Assembly: GCA_963169345.1 (NCBI GenBank)
Contig: CAUJCT010000036.1
Location: 1 to 42,222, forward strand
DNA: 42,222 bases
Direction: 5' to 3'
Source: Bacteroidota bacterium
GTDB taxonomy: Bacteria > Bacteroidota > Bacteroidia > NS11-12g > UBA955
Every line of letters starts with the position of its first letter. The stretch's first letter is position 1. Shown here in pieces: positions 1-7,699 of the stretch. The position numbers and the translations under genes are program-made. The notes beneath the pieces were generated by a model. The model ran no database searches. It worked only from the letters and a program-made list of their open reading frames with translations, and was not told the origin of the DNA.

Positions 1-75
1 AGACTTACGACAACGCCAGAAACAGGTGGCCATATTAAGTTGATGAACTTAGAGAGGGAATCTAAAATTATCTAA
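1..75 (+). CDS. C-terminal end of an unidentified protein (partial)
   Basis: Frame 1 is open from the first base to a TAA at 73-75 and gives 24 residues ending in ERESKII. The gene starts outside the window, and the tail is too short to assign to a family. The bidirectional terminator at 254-282 would end its transcript. The open frame is short enough to arise by chance, so coding status is a guess. Confidence 0.35.
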   Translation, partial: RLTTTPETGGHIKLMNLERESKII

Positions 76-160
76 TCATTTAAAAATCAGAGCAGGTTTT
101 TTGAAACCGGCATTTTTGAGTTTGAAACAGTGCTTTTATGCTTTTAAGATTAAAAAAAAT

Positions 161-241
161 CAACCTGTCAGGTCCCAAATAAAATGCATAATCAATATAT
201 AATCAATTGATTGGTGGTTTAAATTGCAACCTGACAGGTTG
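161..241. repeat. 12-bp inverted repeat pair containing CCTGTCAGG
   Basis: CAACCTGTCAGG at 161-172 is the exact reverse complement of CCTGACAGGTTG at 230-241, with 57 bp between the arms. The right arm lies inside a near-palindrome, CAACCTGACAGGTTG (227-241). It lies downstream of both flanking genes and just outside the terminator. It may be a REP-like intergenic element; no function is visible. Confidence 0.6.
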
Positions 242-253
242 TGTTTTAATAAA

Positions 254-282
254 AAAAGACAGACTTATTCAATCTGTCTTTT
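254..282. terminator. Bidirectional Rho-independent terminator
   Basis: AAAAGACAGA (254-263) pairs with TCTGTCTTTT (273-282) around a 9-nt loop. On the minus strand the stem is followed by a run of seven T, which suits termination of the outer-membrane gene that ends at 314. On the plus strand it can end the partial gene at 1-75. Confidence 0.8.
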
Positions 283-313
283 GAGAGGTTAATAGGGTTG
301 AGGTGTTAATTTA

Positions 314-1207
314 TCAGAATTCGAAACATTTGCGTTTACCATTGATGTTGTTGCGAGGCCTTTTGCTTCCACCGAAGCCATACCCGCCTCTTCCGGCACC
401 AAGCGTAATGTTGTAACTGAAAGAGAAAAAGAAGTAAGAATCCATATCTTTTGGGTCGCCTCTTATAGAGCCTGGGCTACTAAAACCCGGGATGTCTGAA
501 ATATTTCTGTCGGCCAGGGCTGCTGCAGTTGGGCCTTTAGCTGAAATCAGCAAATTTGGGTCGACATAGCGGGTGCTGACGTCATCTATGTAATCTGTCT
601 GAGATTTTCTGGAATTGACTTCAATAGTCAGGAATTCGCGTTTACTCAATTTAAGTTTATAGCCAAATCCAAATGGGAAGCACACAGAGTTAAGATCGTA
701 AGGAGATTTACCTGGAACTGCATATTGACCTTCGGTTCCCCAATCGCGTAGTTCGTATGTTTGACCGTTAAGTTTAGTTTTTGGATTAAAGTGGAAATAA
801 CCGATACCTCCGAATACATAGAATATCTTTTTTCTGTCGGCGCTTCTCCAGACATTGATTTCCAATACAGCGTCTGCCTCGTATATAGAACTAAAGAAAT
901 TTAAGTTTCGGCCGTGACGTTCTCTGTTTCGGGTATATTTATCGTCGCCGGAAACACGAGCATACCATAAATTAGTTCTGAAAGCAAAGGTTCTACCCAT
1001 ATTAATACGCAAACCTGTAGTAATGGCATAGCGGGTTGAGAGGATGTCTAAGTCCTGTAAATCATTGGTGCCCAGAAAAGGTTTTCCTCCCAGGTCTCCC
1101 AAAAAATGACTTGTGGATGCTCCGGCAATGAAATCAATCGTCTGGGCTTTGGCAGACCAGGAGATTAATAGCAAGGCAAAACAAACACATTTACACAATC
1201 TTATCAT
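314..1207 (-). CDS. Outer-membrane beta-barrel protein (DUF6089-like)
   Basis: This 297-residue protein has a cleavable signal peptide (about residues 1-21, ending SWSAKAQ). Alternating hydrophobic/polar strands then run to a Gly-rich stretch (GAGRGGYGFGG) and a basic tail ending in Phe. The start (GASTSHFLGDLGG), followed by a predicted 8-10-strand barrel, resembles Bacteroidota DUF6089-type outer-membrane proteins of unknown function. It is transcribed alone, from a TATATTTG box at 1308-1315, with a leader of roughly 95 nt and a strong terminator after its stop. The role is probably structural in the outer membrane. The barrel call is firm; the family name is moderately sure. Confidence 0.75.
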   Translation of the reverse strand: MIRLCKCVCFALLLISWSAKAQTIDFIAGASTSHFLGDLGGKPFLGTNDLQDLDILSTRYAITTGLRINMGRTFAFRTNLWYARVSGDDKYTRNRERHGRNLNFFSSIYEADAVLEINVWRSADRKKIFYVFGGIGYFHFNPKTKLNGQTYELRDWGTEGQYAVPGKSPYDLNSVCFPFGFGYKLKLSKREFLTIEVNSRKSQTDYIDDVSTRYVDPNLLISAKGPTAAALADRNISDIPGFSSPGSIRGDPKDMDSYFFFSFSYNITLGAGRGGYGFGGSKRPRNNINGKRKCFEF

Positions 1208-1307
1208 AATATTTTTACTTCTCTTTATAGTTGATTTTAGCGTTGTTTGTTTTAAGTTTTTTTACTTAATAGGTAATAAAACTCACTCATTAACAACACG
1301 TTATACA

Positions 1308-1315
1308 CAAATATA
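1308..1315 (-). promoter_or_regulatory. -7 box TATATTTG for the outer-membrane barrel gene
   Basis: The minus strand reads TATATTTG, a full match to the Bacteroidota TAnnTTTG element. It sits inside a GTTATA...TATAAC inverted repeat (1300-1317), which could be an operator. No clear TTG -33 box is seen. Confidence 0.5.
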
Positions 1316-1416
1316 ACAAACAGATAATTAAAGAAATTATAGTTTAAGTAAAAAGATGGTTAATTTTTTCAGAAGTTTGATTTTCAGTCTTATAAAAATT
1401 AAATTTACTTGAAATC

Positions 1417-2052
1417 TTACAATTTTAGTGTATAATATTCAAGTTTTTGTTGGTAATTTACCTCTACAATATCGAAATGTATCAATTTTGCCAAACTGTA
1501 AACGACACGATTCCTTTTAATTTTTAAACTTTTTATCAAATCTGTCAAAGTAATACTTCTTTCAGCTTTTAAAGTGTTCAGTATTTCAGACTCCAAAAAG
1601 CTGTAGGCATAAAGTTGGTCTTGACCTTTATTTTGTTTTTTAAGTACCTGAAACATGACAGGGCTGGCTTGCAGGCTTTGGTCTTTGACCCTGTGATATA
1701 CCCACCATGTATCATTTTCGCCTTTTGCAAAATAAGGTTTATCTGTTCCTTCTTTAATTTTTGCCTCCAAAACAATTTTTCTATCTATCTCATGCTCTAT
1801 TATCTCCAATTGTATTTTTGGTGAGCAGTAAAACTCAGCAGCCAGCTCAAGCATATATTTTTCATCTTCAGACTGGATTCCGGCGATACTGCCATTGTCT
1901 CTAACACCTACTAGCAAAGTGCCTCCTTTGTTGTTGGCAAATGCAACCATAGTTTTTGCAATTTTGGATGCATCGGAAATCGTTTGTTTGAAATCCAATG
2001 TCTCACTTTCTCCTGTGGCAATCAGCCTAATGATTTTGTGTAACATTTTCAT
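1417..2052 (-). CDS. AlbA_2 (Schlafen-type) putative DNA-binding protein
   Basis: 211 residues. An AlbA_2/Schlafen-like domain covers about residues 12-130: the opening GESETLDFKQT, then FANNKGGTLLVGVRDNG and GTDKPYF are family hallmarks. A short helical segment (about 150-211) looks like a winged helix. Proteins of this family are annotated as putative transcriptional regulators or ATP-binding proteins; the biochemical activity is largely unknown. It is the last gene of a three-gene minus operon, 8 nt after the M16 peptidase stop, with an ATG start. A regulatory role is inference. Confidence 0.8.
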   Translation of the reverse strand: MKMLHKIIRLIATGESETLDFKQTISDASKIAKTMVAFANNKGGTLLVGVRDNGSIAGIQSEDEKYMLELAAEFYCSPKIQLEIIEHEIDRKIVLEAKIKEGTDKPYFAKGENDTWWVYHRVKDQSLQASPVMFQVLKKQNKGQDQLYAYSFLESEILNTLKAERSITLTDLIKSLKIKRNRVVYSLAKLIHFDIVEVNYQQKLEYYTLKL

Positions 2053-2060
2053 GGCTCGAT

Positions 2061-3290
2061 CTAATCAGAAACATACGCAAGATAGCTTAACTTGTCTAAA
2101 TCAAAAATTTCACGAGCTATCTGTTGTAATTGTTCGGATGTAATCGAATTAATTTTGTGCATAACTTCATGCAAGCTATCTATTGGGTAACCTTGAACGA
2201 TATTTTTACCTAACATTAGCATAATGTTCATTCGGTTTTCTTCAGAAAGAGCTATCTGACCATTGAACTGGCGTTTAGCATTTTCGAGTTGATTTCTGCT
2301 CAGAGGTTTATCCATTAACAGGGATAATTCTTTTTTCACAAGGTCAACTGCCTTGTCTAAATTTTTCTTATCAGTAGATAAATAGCAATGGAATAATCCG
2401 GTGTCGATAAAGGCCGTATAACCACTTTCTATATTATAGGTGTATCCATATTTTTCTCTTACACTCAAGTTTAATCTTGAATTCATGCCTGGCCCACCTA
2501 ATATATTATTGAGTAAAAGCATTGGCAGTCTGTTTGCGTGCATTTGAGGAAAACAAATATTGCCTAACATGGCATGACATTGAACATGGTCGGTGTCTTT
2601 AACTTGTTTTTTAGGCGCGTATAATTTAAAAGACGGTCGACTTACACTTGTGAATGATTTCTTTTCAATTTCAATATGTTTTTCTGCCCAATTAATGAAC
2701 TTTTTAAAAGGTAAACCTGAACTAACACTTAAAACTATATTTTTTGGATGGTAATAACGAGAGTGAAATTTAACGAGAACGGAAGATTTAATGGATTGTA
2801 ATGTTTCGTTAGTACCTAAAATATTGGGTGCTAAAGAATGGCCATCAAACACCATTTCCTGAAATTCGTCGAATATGTTCTCTTCAGGTGTGTCGAGGTA
2901 CATATTGATTTCTTCAGCGATTACTTTCTTTTCTTTCTCCAGCTCTTTTTCAGGAAAAGTAGAATTAAAGCACAGATCCGATAATAGTTCGAGCGCCCGT
3001 TCTGCATAATCATTTATAACGGATGCATAAATAACTGTAATTTCTTTAGTAGTAAACGCATTCATTTCGCCACCAACAATTTCAAGTCGGTTGATGATGT
3101 TATATGCATTTCGTTTACCAGTACCTTTAAACAGCATGTGTTCGAAACAATGTGCTGTACCAGGTAATTTACCATCGTCTCTTGAGCCTGCGCAAATTGT
3201 AAAGCCAATATGAGTAACCGAAGTATTTGAAGCTTGTTTATAGGCTAGTCTCAAGCCATTGTCAAATTGATGTAAATCGAAGTCTTCCAA
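2061..3290 (-). CDS. M16 family zinc metallopeptidase
   Basis: A 409-residue single M16B-type peptidase. It has the inverted zinc motif HCFEH (H47, E50, H51) and a distal Glu at about 127 in KKVIAEEINMY, about 76 residues later as the family expects, so it should be catalytically active. The C-terminal half carries the family substrate-binding pattern (SRLNLSVREKYGYTYNIESGY). No signal peptide is seen, so it is probably cytoplasmic. The start must be TTG at 3290: an in-frame stop lies three codons upstream and there is no ATG before the conserved N-terminus. It is the second gene of the minus operon, 6 nt after the nitronate monooxygenase-like gene. Confidence 0.9.
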   Translation of the reverse strand: MEDFDLHQFDNGLRLAYKQASNTSVTHIGFTICAGSRDDGKLPGTAHCFEHMLFKGTGKRNAYNIINRLEIVGGEMNAFTTKEITVIYASVINDYAERALELLSDLCFNSTFPEKELEKEKKVIAEEINMYLDTPEENIFDEFQEMVFDGHSLAPNILGTNETLQSIKSSVLVKFHSRYYHPKNIVLSVSSGLPFKKFINWAEKHIEIEKKSFTSVSRPSFKLYAPKKQVKDTDHVQCHAMLGNICFPQMHANRLPMLLLNNILGGPGMNSRLNLSVREKYGYTYNIESGYTAFIDTGLFHCYLSTDKKNLDKAVDLVKKELSLLMDKPLSRNQLENAKRQFNGQIALSEENRMNIMLMLGKNIVQGYPIDSLHEVMHKINSITSEQLQQIAREIFDLDKLSYLAYVSD

Positions 3291-3296
3291 CTTGTT

Positions 3297-4235
3297 TTAT
3301 AAAGGTTTTAATTGTTGAATGGAATTATTATAGTCGGAAATAAGCTCGCCCATAATTTGAGCGGCAGGTTTTATTTGATGTATGGTTGAAGAGATTTGAC
3401 CTATTTCGAGTTCACCTTCATTCATATCACCTTCAAACATGCCTTTTTTAGCGCGACCTCTGCCGAGGAGTGCCTGTAGTTCTTCGGAACTTGCGCATTG
3501 ATGTTCGGCGATTTTAACCTTTTGATAAAATTCATTTTTAATCAATCGGACAGGAGTAAGTTGCTTTAATGATAACTCAGTATCACCATCTTTCAGTTCT
3601 GTAATTTTCTTTTTGAATTCAGGGTGTGCACTACTTTCTTCGGAGGCGGCGAACAGACTACCTATCTGAGCACCTTCAGCTCCAAGGGCCATAACTGCGG
3701 CAATTGCATTTCCACTTCCAATACCACCTGCTGCGATAAGAGGCAAAGAGCACACTTCCTTTACAGTTGGTATAAGGCATAAGGTTGTAGTTTCTTCACG
3801 TCCATTATGACCTCCGGCTTCGAAGCCTTCAGCCACAATAGCATCCACCCCTGCTTCCTGGCATTTTATTGCAAATTTCGTATTGGCAATCACATGAACA
3901 ACAGTGATGCCATGAGACTTAAGGTAGGAAGTCCATTTTGCAGGATTTCCTGCGCTAGTAAATACAATTTTGACACCTTCTTCAATAATAATGGCGATAT
4001 GCTCTTCGATACTTGGGTAAAGAAGCGGTAAATTAACGCCAAAGGGTTTGTCGGTTGCAGCTTTACATTTTTGAATATGTTCTCTGAGTACATCAGGGTA
4101 CATGCTACCGGCACCGATTAAACCAAGACCGCCGGCATTGCTCACTGCAGAAGCGAGACGCCAGCCGCTGCACCAGATCATGCCGGCCTGAACGATAGGG
4201 TATTGGATATTGAATAGTTGAGTAATTCTGTTCAA
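3297..4235 (-). CDS. Nitronate monooxygenase / 2-nitropropane dioxygenase-like flavoprotein
   Basis: 312 residues with a TIM-barrel FMN fold. PIVQAGMIWCSG is at the N-terminus, GGLGLIGAG follows, then EGFEAGGHNG around 135-145 (the conserved His region) and the phosphate-binding AAGGIGSGNAIAAVMALGA. The family oxidises alkyl nitronates, and FabK enoyl-ACP reductases share the fold; sequence alone does not separate them cleanly, though monooxygenase is the better match. The start is TTG (4233-4235), followed directly by NRITQLFNIQYP, the usual family beginning. It is the first gene of the minus operon, driven by TAGTTTTG at 4257-4264. Confidence 0.85.
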   Translation of the reverse strand: MNRITQLFNIQYPIVQAGMIWCSGWRLASAVSNAGGLGLIGAGSMYPDVLREHIQKCKAATDKPFGVNLPLLYPSIEEHIAIIIEEGVKIVFTSAGNPAKWTSYLKSHGITVVHVIANTKFAIKCQEAGVDAIVAEGFEAGGHNGREETTTLCLIPTVKEVCSLPLIAAGGIGSGNAIAAVMALGAEGAQIGSLFAASEESSAHPEFKKKITELKDGDTELSLKQLTPVRLIKNEFYQKVKIAEHQCASSEELQALLGRGRAKKGMFEGDMNEGELEIGQISSTIHQIKPAAQIMGELISDYNNSIQQLKPL

Positions 4236-4256
4236 GGTAAAAAGAGCTTATAGCTG

Positions 4257-4264
4257 CAAAACTA
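4257..4264 (-). promoter_or_regulatory. -7 box TAGTTTTG for the minus operon 4235-1417
   Basis: The minus strand reads TAGTTTTG, a full TAnnTTTG match ending 21 nt before the TTG start. It lies between the gene and the 170-bp repeat block, so the repeats are not part of this transcript. Confidence 0.5.
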
Positions 4265-4294
4265 ATCAAAATGGGGGAGAGAAGGATAGGAAAT

Positions 4295-4345
4295 AGTTTT
4301 TTTAAACGACAACACCCTGCTAGGGTGTCTGAAATTAAAAAAACT
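4295..4345. other. Extended stem-loop in the first repeat unit
   Basis: AGTTTTTTTAA (4295-4305) pairs perfectly with TTAAAAAAACT (4335-4345). Inside it, ACACCCT (4312-4318) pairs with AGGGTGT (4322-4328) around loop GCT. The two stems are separated by a symmetric 6-nt internal loop. With T and A runs on both sides it could act as a terminator in either direction, but no transcript visibly runs into it. Confidence 0.6.
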
Positions 4346-4850
4346 CCTTTCTCCTATTTTCCATTCAAAAAATATTCCCCCACTCTCATCAAAAATTGTT
4401 GTGGTTTCAATAAAGTACCATTGGAAATTTCGTTTAAATAAACGATAAGGATTAAGTGGAAAGGGAAGTATTTAATTATTTTAATTCAAAACACCCTGCT
4501 AGGGTGTCTGAAATTAAAAAAACTCCGAACCTTCATTTTCCATTCACAAAGTTTTCTGCATCCCACAACAAAAATTGATATAGATTCAATCAAATACCCT
4601 TGGAATTTTGAAATAGATAGTCGATATGAATTTATGTGTTTCGGATTATTTTAATCCGAAACACCCTGCCAGGGTATCGGAAATTAAAAAAACTCCGAAC
4701 TTTCATTTTCCATTCACAAAGTTTTCTGCATCCCACAACAAAAATTGATATAGTTTCAATCAAATACCCTTGGATTTTTGAAATAGATGGTTGATATGAA
4801 TCTATGAAACTGCTATTATTTTATTCCAAATCACCCTGCCATATTGTTTA
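4312..4850. repeat. 170-bp tandem repeat block with conserved hairpin, 3 units plus a partial
   Basis: Units start with ACACCCTGC at 4312, 4491, 4661 and (as TCACCCTGCC) 4831, giving periods of 179, 170 and 170 bp. Units two and three are about 89% identical by hand count; the first is more diverged and the fourth stops after about 20 bp. Each full unit opens with a hairpin (ACACCCT-GCT-AGGGTGT or a variant), then AAATTAAAAAAACTCC. No open frame of useful length crosses it. It fills the gap between the two divergent promoters at 4257 and 4868, so it belongs to neither flanking transcript. It could be a DNA-level element or an independent small RNA. Confidence 0.85.
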
Positions 4851-4867
4851 GGATTGAAAAAAAATAC

Positions 4868-4875
4868 TACTTTCG
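4868..4875 (+). promoter_or_regulatory. -7 box TACTTTCG for the M20 dipeptidase gene
   Basis: A 7/8 match to TAnnTTTG, using the same TTCG variant seen before sprA and at 19547. A TTG at 4844-4846 lies 21 nt upstream as a possible -33 box. The last partial 170-bp repeat ends just before it. Confidence 0.45.
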
Positions 4876-4899
4876 CAATTCGTTTTAATTCATAACATC

Positions 4900-6285
4900 A
4901 TGAGCCATCAAGCCTATATCGAATCCAATAAGGAAAGATTCCTGAATGAACTTCTCGACCTACTTAAAATTCCCTCTGTCAGCGCCGACAGCAGATTTGC
5001 AGGTGACGTCAAAAAAACTGCTGATTTTGTTGCAGAGAGACTTAAAGAGGCTGGAGCAGACAAGGTTGAAGTTTGCCCTACAGCCGGTCATCCAATTGTT
5101 TATGGTGAGAAATTTATCTCAGCTGATTTACCTACTGTTCTCGTCTATGGTCATTATGATGTGCAACCAGCCGATCCGGTCGAATTATGGCATTCTCCGC
5201 CTTTCGAACCTGTTATTAAAAAAACCGAAGAACATCCTGAAGGTGCTATTTACGCCCGTGGTGCCTGCGATGACAAAGGACAGATGTATATGCATGTCAA
5301 AGCTTTCGAAGCTATGATGAAAACTAACTCACTTTCATGTAACGTTAAATTCATGATTGAAGGTGAGGAGGAAGTTGGTTCAGCTAATCTGGGTACATTT
5401 ATTAAAGCCAATAAAGAACGTCTCAAAGCAGATGTAGTCTTGGTCAGCGATACCAGTATGATTGCGAATGATACACCTAGTATCGACGTAGGTCTGAGAG
5501 GTCTGGCTTATATGGAAGTTGAAGTTCTCGGTCCAAATCGCGATTTGCACAGCGGTGTCTATGGTGGTGCAGTTGCAAACCCTGCTACAATTTTGTGTCA
5601 GATGATTGCTTCGCTTCACGATGAAAATAATCACATTACCATCCCTGGTTTCTATGATGATGTTGTCGTAGTGAGTGAAGCTGACAGAGCTGAGATGGCA
5701 AAAGCGCCATTTAGCCTGGATGCTTATAAAAAGGATTTAGGTGTTAATGAAGTCTGGGGTGAAAAAGGTTATTCAACTGTCGAACGCACTAGTATTCGTC
5801 CTACTCTCGAAGTCAATGGTATTTGGGGTGGGTATACCGGTGAAGGTTCAAAAACAGTTTTGCCAAGTAAAGCCAATGCTAAAATCAGTATGCGCCTTGT
5901 ACCTGGTCAAAATTCACATAAAATAGCTCAGTTGTTTAAAAATCATTTTGAATCGATGGCTCCGGCTTATGTTAAAGTGACTGTGACCGAGCATCATGGT
6001 GGTGAACCGGTTTTAACTCCAACAGACAGCACTGAATTTTTAGCAGCTGCAAAAGCTATGGAGACTACCTTTGGTAAAAAACCTATTCCAACCCGTGGTG
6101 GTGGAAGTATTCCAATCATAGCTTTGTTCGAAGCTGAACTGGGTATCAAATCTATATTAATGGGATTTGGATTGGACAGTGATGCTTTGCATTCTCCTAA
6201 CGAAAAGTATGGTTTATTCAATTTTTATAAAGGCATTGAAACCATTCCATATTTCTATCAGTACTATGCTGAAATGAAGAAATAA
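4900..6285 (+). CDS. M20 family dipeptidase (zinc aminoacyl peptidase)
   Basis: 461 residues, the normal length for the CNDP-like M20 dipeptidases. Visible metal and catalytic residues are H85 and D87 in VYGHYDVQPADP, D124 in ARGACDDKG, the catalytic Glu in IEGEEEVGS (E156/E157), D184 in VSDTS, a dimerisation-domain His in DLHSGVYGG, and a C-terminal His in DALHSPNEKY. There is no signal peptide, so it probably hydrolyses dipeptides in the cytoplasm. All motifs are intact. It has its own promoter (4868) and is followed after 47 nt by a lipoprotein gene. The exact substrate cannot be read from sequence. Confidence 0.93.
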   Translation: MSHQAYIESNKERFLNELLDLLKIPSVSADSRFAGDVKKTADFVAERLKEAGADKVEVCPTAGHPIVYGEKFISADLPTVLVYGHYDVQPADPVELWHSPPFEPVIKKTEEHPEGAIYARGACDDKGQMYMHVKAFEAMMKTNSLSCNVKFMIEGEEEVGSANLGTFIKANKERLKADVVLVSDTSMIANDTPSIDVGLRGLAYMEVEVLGPNRDLHSGVYGGAVANPATILCQMIASLHDENNHITIPGFYDDVVVVSEADRAEMAKAPFSLDAYKKDLGVNEVWGEKGYSTVERTSIRPTLEVNGIWGGYTGEGSKTVLPSKANAKISMRLVPGQNSHKIAQLFKNHFESMAPAYVKVTVTEHHGGEPVLTPTDSTEFLAAAKAMETTFGKKPIPTRGGGSIPIIALFEAELGIKSILMGFGLDSDALHSPNEKYGLFNFYKGIETIPYFYQYYAEMKK

Positions 6286-6332
6286 TTGGGTGTTTTCTGG
6301 ATTTCCCTTATTTTGCAGTAGTTTTTTAAATT

Positions 6333-6902
6333 ATGAATAAGAATAAATATCTACTGTTTTCATTTTTCAGTACCTGTTTGGCATTAATTGCCTGTAAAAC
6401 AACTACTGAAACCACTCCTGACCCATGTCAAGGAAAGACTATTGTACTTACTGCAACAGTTGTAAATTCCAGCCAGTGTGCCTCAAACGGAACCATTACT
6501 GCCAGAGCTTCGGGCTCAACAGGCTTCACTTTTAAAATTGGTAATGGCAATTACAGCACTGACTCTATTTTTAAAAATTTACCTACAGGAACTTACCAGA
6601 TAACCTGTAAAGACAAAGATGGTTGCGAAAAGTCTGCTAACTTTACTATTACTGAAAATGCCACCAAAGGCCCATTGTTTACAACTGTATCTTCTTTAAT
6701 TGAAACAAAATGTAATCAAGTATGTCACACTGCAGGAACTGACGGTGCGACCAAAGGTATTTTTGCTACAGACTGCGATATTGTGAACAGAAAAGCCAAT
6801 ATCAAAACCAAAGCAATTGATGATACCATGGGTGCTCTTTCCAATAACGAAAAGCAACAGATTACCGACTGGATGAATGCCGGTGGCAATATCACTGACT
6901 AG
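6333..6902 (+). CDS. Lipoprotein with SprB-type repeat and possible CxxxCH heme site
   Basis: 189 residues. A lipoprotein signal ends at LALIAC (lipid Cys about residue 21). Residues about 35-108 form one Ig-like module of the kind repeated in SprB-type proteins (CQGKTIVLTATVV...ASNGTITARASGS...LPTGTYQITCKDKDGC). The C-terminal segment holds LIETKCNQVCHTAG, a CxxxCH site with one more spacer residue than the canonical CxxCH, and then EKQQITDWMNAGG, which resembles the end of Bacteroidota cytochrome-like lipoproteins. I infer a surface- or periplasm-facing lipoprotein that may bind heme c. A weak -7-like TTATTTTG lies at 6308-6315. The real function is unknown. Confidence 0.65.
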   Translation: MNKNKYLLFSFFSTCLALIACKTTTETTPDPCQGKTIVLTATVVNSSQCASNGTITARASGSTGFTFKIGNGNYSTDSIFKNLPTGTYQITCKDKDGCEKSANFTITENATKGPLFTTVSSLIETKCNQVCHTAGTDGATKGIFATDCDIVNRKANIKTKAIDDTMGALSNNEKQQITDWMNAGGNITD

Positions 6903-6919
6903 TCAACTTTATAGACCAA

Positions 6920-7642
6920 ATGAGATACCTACTTGAACTGTCATACGATGGAACTAACTACCAGGGATGGCAGGTTCAACCCAATGGTCTGACAGTTCAG
7001 GAGGTATTAAACAACGCCATCAGTGTCATTACCCGGCAAACTATTGAAACAATTGGCTGTGGAAGAACTGATACTGGTGTACATGCCCGTCAGTACTTTG
7101 CTCATTTCGATACAGAGCAGGAATTACCCAATAATTTTATCAGAAGTCTGAATGGTATTTTACCCTATGATATCGCAGTTTACGATTGTCAGCTGGTAAG
7201 TTCTGAGTTTAATTCACGATTTGATGCAGTTTCCAGAACTTACGAGTATCAAATCATCTTTCAGAAAGACCCCTTCCTCAATAAGTTTGCAGTTCGCTGG
7301 CATACAGACTTAAATATAGAGGCAATGAACAAAGCCTGTAACGCCATTTTGGGAGTTAAGGATTTTGCTTGTTTCAGTAAAGTTAATACCGATGTCAAAC
7401 ATTTTGATTGTAATTTAATGGCTGCACGCTGGTATTACAGAGAAAACATTCTGATTTTTGAAGTCACAGCTAACCGCTTTCTCAGAAATATGGTAAGAGC
7501 CATGGTTGGTACCCTTACGATGGTCGGTGAGGGCAAGATTGATCAGGAGAAATTTCTCGAAATTGTTGAAAGCAGAGACAGACGCAATGCCGGTACTTCT
7601 GTTCCCGCTCACGGCCTTTATCTGGTCAGTGTAGAATATTAA
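6920..7642 (+). CDS. truA: tRNA pseudouridine(38-40) synthase TruA
   Basis: 240 residues, normal length. TruA isomerises uridines 38-40 in the tRNA anticodon stem to pseudouridine. The N-terminal LSYDGTNYQGWQVQP and the catalytic loop GCGRTDTGVHA (nucleophile D51) are intact, as is the C-terminal FLRNMVRAMVGTLTMVGEGK. The start ATG at 6920 fits the family N-terminus. It lies 17 nt after the lipoprotein gene and is probably read through from it, since no promoter is obvious between them. Confidence 0.97.
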   Translation: MRYLLELSYDGTNYQGWQVQPNGLTVQEVLNNAISVITRQTIETIGCGRTDTGVHARQYFAHFDTEQELPNNFIRSLNGILPYDIAVYDCQLVSSEFNSRFDAVSRTYEYQIIFQKDPFLNKFAVRWHTDLNIEAMNKACNAILGVKDFACFSKVNTDVKHFDCNLMAARWYYRENILIFEVTANRFLRNMVRAMVGTLTMVGEGKIDQEKFLEIVESRDRRNAGTSVPAHGLYLVSVEY

Positions 7643-7681
7643 TTCAATTAAAAGGCTGATTCATCTGTCGCTTCGAATCTT

Positions 7682-7689
7682 TATATTTG
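7682..7689 (+). promoter_or_regulatory. -7 box TATATTTG for lpxK
   Basis: A full TAnnTTTG match ending 10 nt before the lpxK ATG, implying a leader of only a few nucleotides. Confidence 0.55.
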
Positions 7690-7699
7690 CCGCTTTCTG

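Noticed and set aside
4312..4850. CRISPR array or cas-associated repeat
   Set aside because: Units are about 170 bp with the whole unit similar, not short repeats separated by unique spacers, and no cas gene is present.
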